From Clostridia bacterium (GTDB taxonomy: Bacteria > Bacillota > Sulfobacillia > SLMV01), in contig PWGR01000209.1 of the NCBI GenBank assembly GCA_003554565.1, positions 1 through 18,736 of the forward strand: 18,736 bases of DNA, written 5' to 3'. A model generated the notes under the pieces. The model saw only the letters and a program-made list of their open reading frames with translations, had not been told where the DNA came from and did not search any database. How positions within the stretch are numbered: position 1 is the stretch's first letter; the number at the start of each line of letters is the position of its first letter. A program made the position numbers and the translations under genes. Positions 15,546-18,736 of the stretch are shown here, one piece after another.

Positions 15546-15615
15546 GCTTTGCCCGCAGCGGAGCAAAGCAGGAGGGAGTGTGTAGTGTGATATGCGCCGT
15601 TATCCGGCAAGTGAC
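15546..15615 (-). promoter_or_regulatory. Structured rpsF leader, candidate S6:S18 autoregulatory element
   Basis: The roughly 100-nt leader holds GCCG-GATAA-CGGC near its 5' end and, closer to rpsF, GCTTTGC / GCAAAGC (15563-15569 with 15546-15552) enclosing CCG-CTG-CGG. The known S6:S18 leader motif in many bacteria has a hairpin presenting a CCG, and the two proteins bind it to repress their own operon. A CCG is present here, but I cannot confirm the full consensus by eye. Confidence 0.35.
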
Positions 15616-15621
15616 CCATGT

Positions 15622-15650
15622 ATTATATCATCCGCCCCCCGGCCCTTCAA
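15622..15650 (-). promoter_or_regulatory. Promoter of the rpsF-purA operon
   Basis: Minus-strand TTGAAG (15645-15650), 17 nt, then TATAAT (15622-15627), a perfect -10. Transcription would begin near 15615, giving a leader of about 100 nt before the rpsF TTG. This is the strongest promoter-like match in the window and suits a ribosomal-protein operon. Confidence 0.75.
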
Positions 15651-16093
15651 TCTCTCCCCGACACCTCTTCCAGCAACGTTGGCTGAGGGGAGCAGGAACG
15701 AGAACTGGGACTGGAGGAGGATTCCTGGCCGATCCGGAGGCGGTGGGAAACTACCGCAATCGCCTGAAGGAACGTGCGGGCGGCGCAAATGGTATGAGAG
15801 GCATGGGTATCGCGGAGTCCCAGGTTGATCGCGTTGAGATCCGGATCAGTAAGCGCAGTCGGAGTTAGGCCAAGAGAGGAAGCCATGACCATGCTCCGTT
15901 TTCCGGAAGCCTTTCTCATTTCTTCAGACCAACTCTCGGCGCGTCGAGCGTGTAAGATTTCGCTGGGTTTTGACGGTTCCATATAGCAGAGACCTCACTC
16001 AGATGGTTCCCGTAAAGGGCATCAATACAAGAGATAGAAGGGGTGAGACCTCTTGTGGATAGTTCCTGAAATCATGGAGATAGTCCTTTTTTG
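15651..16093. other. Region without a recognisable gene
   Basis: About 440 bp between the rpsF promoter and the transposase fragment. The longest open frame (15647-15982, minus, 111 codons) reads into the rpsF promoter, has no ribosome site I can see and no familiar motif, so I do not call it. GAGACCTC occurs at about 15990 and 16048 as a short direct repeat. The sequence may be old, eroded coding DNA or mobile-element flank. I see no RNA gene. Confidence 0.4.
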
Positions 16094-16254
16094 ATGCGGG
16101 AGATTCTTGCTGGTTTACGGGGTGATTATGAGGAATTTACTCAGACGGAGAAGCGGATACATAGGGTGACCCAGAAGGCTGCCGGCGCCTGCTGGTGCTG
16201 ACCTATGAGCGGATGGATGCGGAGTTGTTGCAGCAGCGTACTCGGTCATTGACG
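16094..16254 (+). pseudogene. N-terminal remnant of a transposase, ISLre2/UPF0236-like
   Basis: From the ATG at 16094 the frame reads MREILAGLRGDYEEFTQTE... to a stop at 16199-16201. With a one-base shift near 16180-16190 it continues as RRLLVLTYERMDAELLQQRT. The joined sequence, with a helical N-terminus and a pattern of an R-L-L...L-E-MDAEL-QR segment, resembles the start of ISLre2-family (UPF0236) transposases. The expected following motif (RTLxTLFGEVxFRRR) is missing; the sequence instead runs into the TetR promoter. No terminal inverted repeats were found. The assignment is from memory of the family pattern and should be treated as tentative. Confidence 0.35.
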
Positions 16255-16277
16255 GCCAGCTGCAGGTATGGTATTAG
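16249..16277 (+). promoter_or_regulatory. Promoter of the TetR-family gene
   Basis: TTGACG (16249-16254), 17 nt, TATTAG (16272-16277). The -35 matches the consensus at five of six positions and the -10 at four. Transcription would begin near 16284, just before the palindrome at 16287-16308. The -35 box lies within the transposase-like remnant. Confidence 0.55.
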
Positions 16278-16286
16278 TGTTAGCAG

Positions 16287-16308
16287 TCATTAAGCACGTG
16301 CTCAATGA
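16287..16308. promoter_or_regulatory. 22-bp palindrome, candidate TetR operator
   Basis: An imperfect palindrome with 10 of 11 base pairs matched, centred between 16297 and 16298; its core is AGCACGTGCT, flanked by CATT and AATG. The only mismatch is A16292 against C16303. It lies directly after the predicted transcription start and 17 nt before the TTG start of the TetR gene. TetR dimers typically bind palindromes of this size near their own promoters, so autorepression is the natural reading (inference). Confidence 0.6.
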
Positions 16309-16324
16309 ACGAGGGAGGATATTC

Positions 16325-16918
16325 TTGAATAGGCGGGATGAACAGCGAGAATATCGAAGGTGGCAAATACTTCAGGTCGCACTGGATCAGTTCATTCAGA
16401 AGGGATTCCACGGAACGTCCACGCGAGAAATCGCGAGGATCGCAGGCATCAGTTCCGGGCTCATGTTTCATTACTTTGAATCAAAGAAGCATCTGTATGA
16501 ATCCCTGGTTGAACTCGGATGCAGCAAGATGGTTCTTGCTTCGCCGCAGGATGCCGGTCCTATTGAAATATTCGAGCAGCAGGCTCGAGATATTCTGCAG
16601 CTGATGACAAGCAGTCGATTTGCAGCCAGGATGTTCGTATTCATGGGATACGCGGTCTACAATGCCACCGAAATTTCGCGGGAAGCCGGGGAGTTACTGG
16701 CACGGCATGATATCACCAGTGAGAGTGTCCCGCTGATCGAAAGGGGTCAGGAACTGGGAGAAATCCGCCCGGGGAATCCCCTTGCCCTGTCGATTGCGTT
16801 TTGGTGTTCGCTGCAGGGCATTGCCGAGGCCGTCGCCCTCGATGAGGACAGTCCGGTTCCCGAGGCGGAATGGATCCTGGACATATTGAAGGAGGAAAGC
16901 TCCGACACACGCGGGTGA
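16325..16918 (+). CDS. TetR-family transcriptional regulator
   Basis: A 197-residue regulator. The N-terminal helix-turn-helix (about 12-58) reads QILQVALDQFIQKGFHGTSTREIARIAGISSGLMFHYFESKKHLYESL, the standard TetR pattern with G-T-T-IA--AG-S-G--Y-F-SK--L. The all-helical C-terminal ligand domain (about 65-190) is not classifiable by eye. The start is TTG at 16325 behind GGGAGG with a 6-nt gap; an ATG at 16268 would place the operator inside the coding region. It is read toward a broken serine hydrolase gene 35 nt downstream, which it may once have controlled together with itself. The frame is intact. The ligand is unknown. Confidence 0.92.
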   Translation: MNRRDEQREYRRWQILQVALDQFIQKGFHGTSTREIARIAGISSGLMFHYFESKKHLYESLVELGCSKMVLASPQDAGPIEIFEQQARDILQLMTSSRFAARMFVFMGYAVYNATEISREAGELLARHDITSESVPLIERGQELGEIRPGNPLALSIAFWCSLQGIAEAVALDEDSPVPEAEWILDILKEESSDTRG

Positions 16919-16952
16919 CTTTGCTGCTGTCTGACTGGAGAGGGGTTAATCT

Positions 16953-18698
16953 GTGAGATTGTCAAAGGCAGGTCAACTGATAGCTTTAGTTACTGGTTTC
17001 ATTATTGTGCTGCTCCCTATGAACACGGCAGCAGCTTCTCCTCGGCCTGCGGTGGATCCGGCCGAAGTAGAGATGCTTCTTGACACTGTGATTGGCGAGC
17101 AGATGGCTGAGTTCAATGTTCCCAATGCCGTGGTCTCCTTCGTGTCCGGCAGGCGAGGTGATCGCGGCAGAGGGGTATGGATACGCGGATGTGAACAGAC
17201 AGATTACTGTGGATCCGCAGAGAACGCTATTCCGGGTTGGGTCGACTTCAAAGCTGTTCACCTGGACAGCAGTGATGCAGCTCTTGGAACGCAAGAAGCT
17301 GGATCTGCATGCAGAAGTGACCGAATACCTGAATTTCCAGATTCCCGCCAGGCTTGAGTACGGTGGCGGGCAACCTGCGCCAGAACCGATCACACTCAAA
17401 CACCTGATGACTCACACGGCCGGATTCGAGGACCGTGTGACGGGTCTCTTTTCCCTATCAGAAGAACAATTGCTTCCACTCGACGAGCATGTTCGCGTGC
17501 ACCTGCCCGCACGGGTATTCCCTCCAGGGTAGGTGGTTGCCTACTCGAATTACGGAGCCGCCCTGGCAGCACACATTGTCGAACAGGTGGCGGGCGTACC
17601 CCTCGCTCAATATGTGGAGGACAACATCTACGCGCCGCTGGGCATGGAGCACAGTACATTCCATCAGCCTTTACCGGAAGACCTGGCAGATAATGTGGCC
17701 ACGGGCTATCGCTATGTGGACGGACAGTTCCGCGCGGGAGCGTTCGAGTTCATCGATGAGGCAGGCAGTATGAGCAGCACGGCGTCGGATATGGCCCGGT
17801 TCATGTTGGCCCATCTTCAGGGTGGGCAACTCGAGGGAGCGGTCATACTTCGAGAGGAAACATCCGGGAGGATGCTCAACCAGTTATTCACGCACCATCC
17901 GTATCTGGACGGGATGGCCCATGGCTTCATTGAAGGTACGGTCAACGGGCGACGGATCCTTGCCCATGGCGGTGGCACAATGCTCTTCAACACCGACCTG
18001 TATCTCCTGCCGGAAGAGGAGGTAGGGGTATTTGTCGGTCACAGTGGTGGGAACCACCTCGTACACAATGAGGTGTTCCAGGCATTCATGGACCGCTTTT
18101 TCCCTGCAGATGGTGCAGATGTACAGTTACCTTCGCCACCTGCGTCCGGCAGGTTCGACCGTGCAAGTGAGTTTGTCGGCGAGTACCACCAGAACCGGCG
18201 TTCGTTTTTACAACTTCAGATAAGTTCCTTCGCCTCATCATGGAACAGATCCACGTGAATGTAAGTGAAGAGGGTCACCTGCTTGTCACCTACATGGGCG
18301 AAGCAAATCGCTTTACTGAGATTGAAGCTGGTGTATATACCAACCTCAGAGAGGGAAGAACGCACGACGTATACGGTAACTTCCAGACAATCGTGTTCGG
18401 TACAGATCCGCATGGAAAGACGATGCTCATGACGGCCGGAAGAGTCCCGAGCAACCTGCGGCGTCCCCGACAGCAGGGTTGGCCAGGGGGCGGCAATCAT
18501 GTATGGGTTTTTCACAATTGCCCTGATGTTTGAGACGATCATTGCCGCAGAACCGGATCCTGTGTATGGTTTGCCTGCGATGGTCTATGGAGAATGCCTG
18601 CATGGACTCATTTGCTCAACCTTGTGGTACCGATTGCCATGGGCATTACTGCAGCGGCAGTCGCGGCCTTCTCGGTACTCGCCTGGTGGAAAGGGTAC
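16953..18698 (+). pseudogene. Serine hydrolase, class C beta-lactamase family, with C-terminal membrane helix (broken)
   Basis: The gene starts with GTG behind GGAGAGG and a signal peptide (about residues 1-27). Reading across frames gives a penicillin-binding/beta-lactamase fold: SxxK in VGSTSKLF, YSN in VVAYSNYG, and HGGG in ILAHGGGT, so the catalytic set is recognisable. Three lesions break it: one extra base at 17151 (SG then GEVIAAEGYGYADV), TAG at 17530-17532 where relatives have Glu in PPGEVVAYSN, and a missing T in the T-run at 18205-18209. A further stop lies at 18531-18533. Near the end, LNLVVPIAMGITAAAVAAFS... (from 18615) looks like the membrane helix found after this domain in related Firmicutes proteins. 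The family includes D-aminopeptidases, esterases and wall-linked hydrolases; the original role is not known. Confidence 0.8.
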
Positions 18699-18736
18699 TG
18701 GCGAGTACCGAGAAGGCCGCGACTGCCGCTGCAGTA
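18647..18736. repeat. Perfect 37-bp inverted repeat at the window end
   Basis: Bases 18647-18683 are the exact reverse complement of 18700-18736, with a 16-nt spacer (TGGTGGAAAGGGTACT). The window ends exactly at the outer base of the right arm. The left arm continues a membrane-helix reading frame; the right arm would merely be its mirror. A fold-back at a contig end caused by assembly or amplification is the simplest explanation. A true terminal palindrome cannot be excluded from this sequence alone. Confidence 0.9.

Noticed and set aside
15647..15982. A 111-codon minus-strand open frame upstream of rpsF
   Set aside because: It runs into the rpsF promoter, has no ribosome site, and low-complexity Ser/Pro content at its end; not a convincing gene.
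16268..16324. An upstream ATG extending the TetR protein by 19 residues
   Set aside because: It overlaps the predicted -10 and the palindrome and has no ribosome site; the TTG at 16325 has an excellent one.
1..18736. Prophage, toxin-antitoxin, defence or biosynthetic cluster
   Set aside because: No genes of these types were recognised; apart from the right-hand 3 kb the window is housekeeping and envelope genes.

Overview
The window looks like core chromosome of a spore-forming member of the Bacillota (Firmicutes; class not decidable by eye). Three things point there. The series rpsF-ssb-rpsR-mazG-like-yybS-rplI-dnaB-purA and the walR/walK start follow the usual Firmicutes order. The ytaF gene belongs to a sporulation-associated family. 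The wall enzymes use LysM, G5 and M23 architectures typical of the phylum. The DNA is fairly GC-rich, and several genes start with GTG or TTG behind strong purine-rich ribosome sites.

Almost everything up to about 15.65 kb is read leftward (minus strand). In transcription order: a near-consensus promoter (15622-15650) and a structured leader feed rpsF, ssb, rpsR, a MazG-like gene, yybS, rplI, dnaB, a COG2509-type FAD oxidoreductase and purA, with ATGA overlaps or very short gaps at several junctions. ytaF follows, with its ribosome site inside a long hairpin. Next comes a tRNA cluster (Asp-GTC, Gly-CCC, Thr-CGT) with its own promoter, an M14 carboxypeptidase, and a surface/wall block: two exported LysM-M23 proteins (one also with G5) and a GerMN-like/CapA-like protein. 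walR and the first ten codons of a probable walK close the left end. Placing two M23 wall proteins next to walRK fits the known role of WalRK in controlling peptidoglycan hydrolases.

To the right of the rpsF promoter the region is accessory and decaying, read rightward: about 400 bp with nothing recognisable, a frameshifted fragment resembling the N-terminus of an ISLre2/UPF0236 transposase, an intact TetR-family regulator, and a serine hydrolase (class C beta-lactamase fold) broken by at least two frameshifts and one nonsense codon. The TetR promoter begins inside the transposase fragment, and a 22-bp near-perfect palindrome lies between that promoter and the TetR start, which suggests autoregulation.

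The window ends exactly at the outer end of a perfect 37-bp inverted repeat. This is more likely an assembly or chimera fold-back at a contig end than biology. I see no CRISPR array, defence system, prophage or clearly new multi-gene system. The most interesting leads are the TetR/palindrome/dead-hydrolase locus, the wall-enzyme block beside walRK, and several RNA hairpins at gene junctions.
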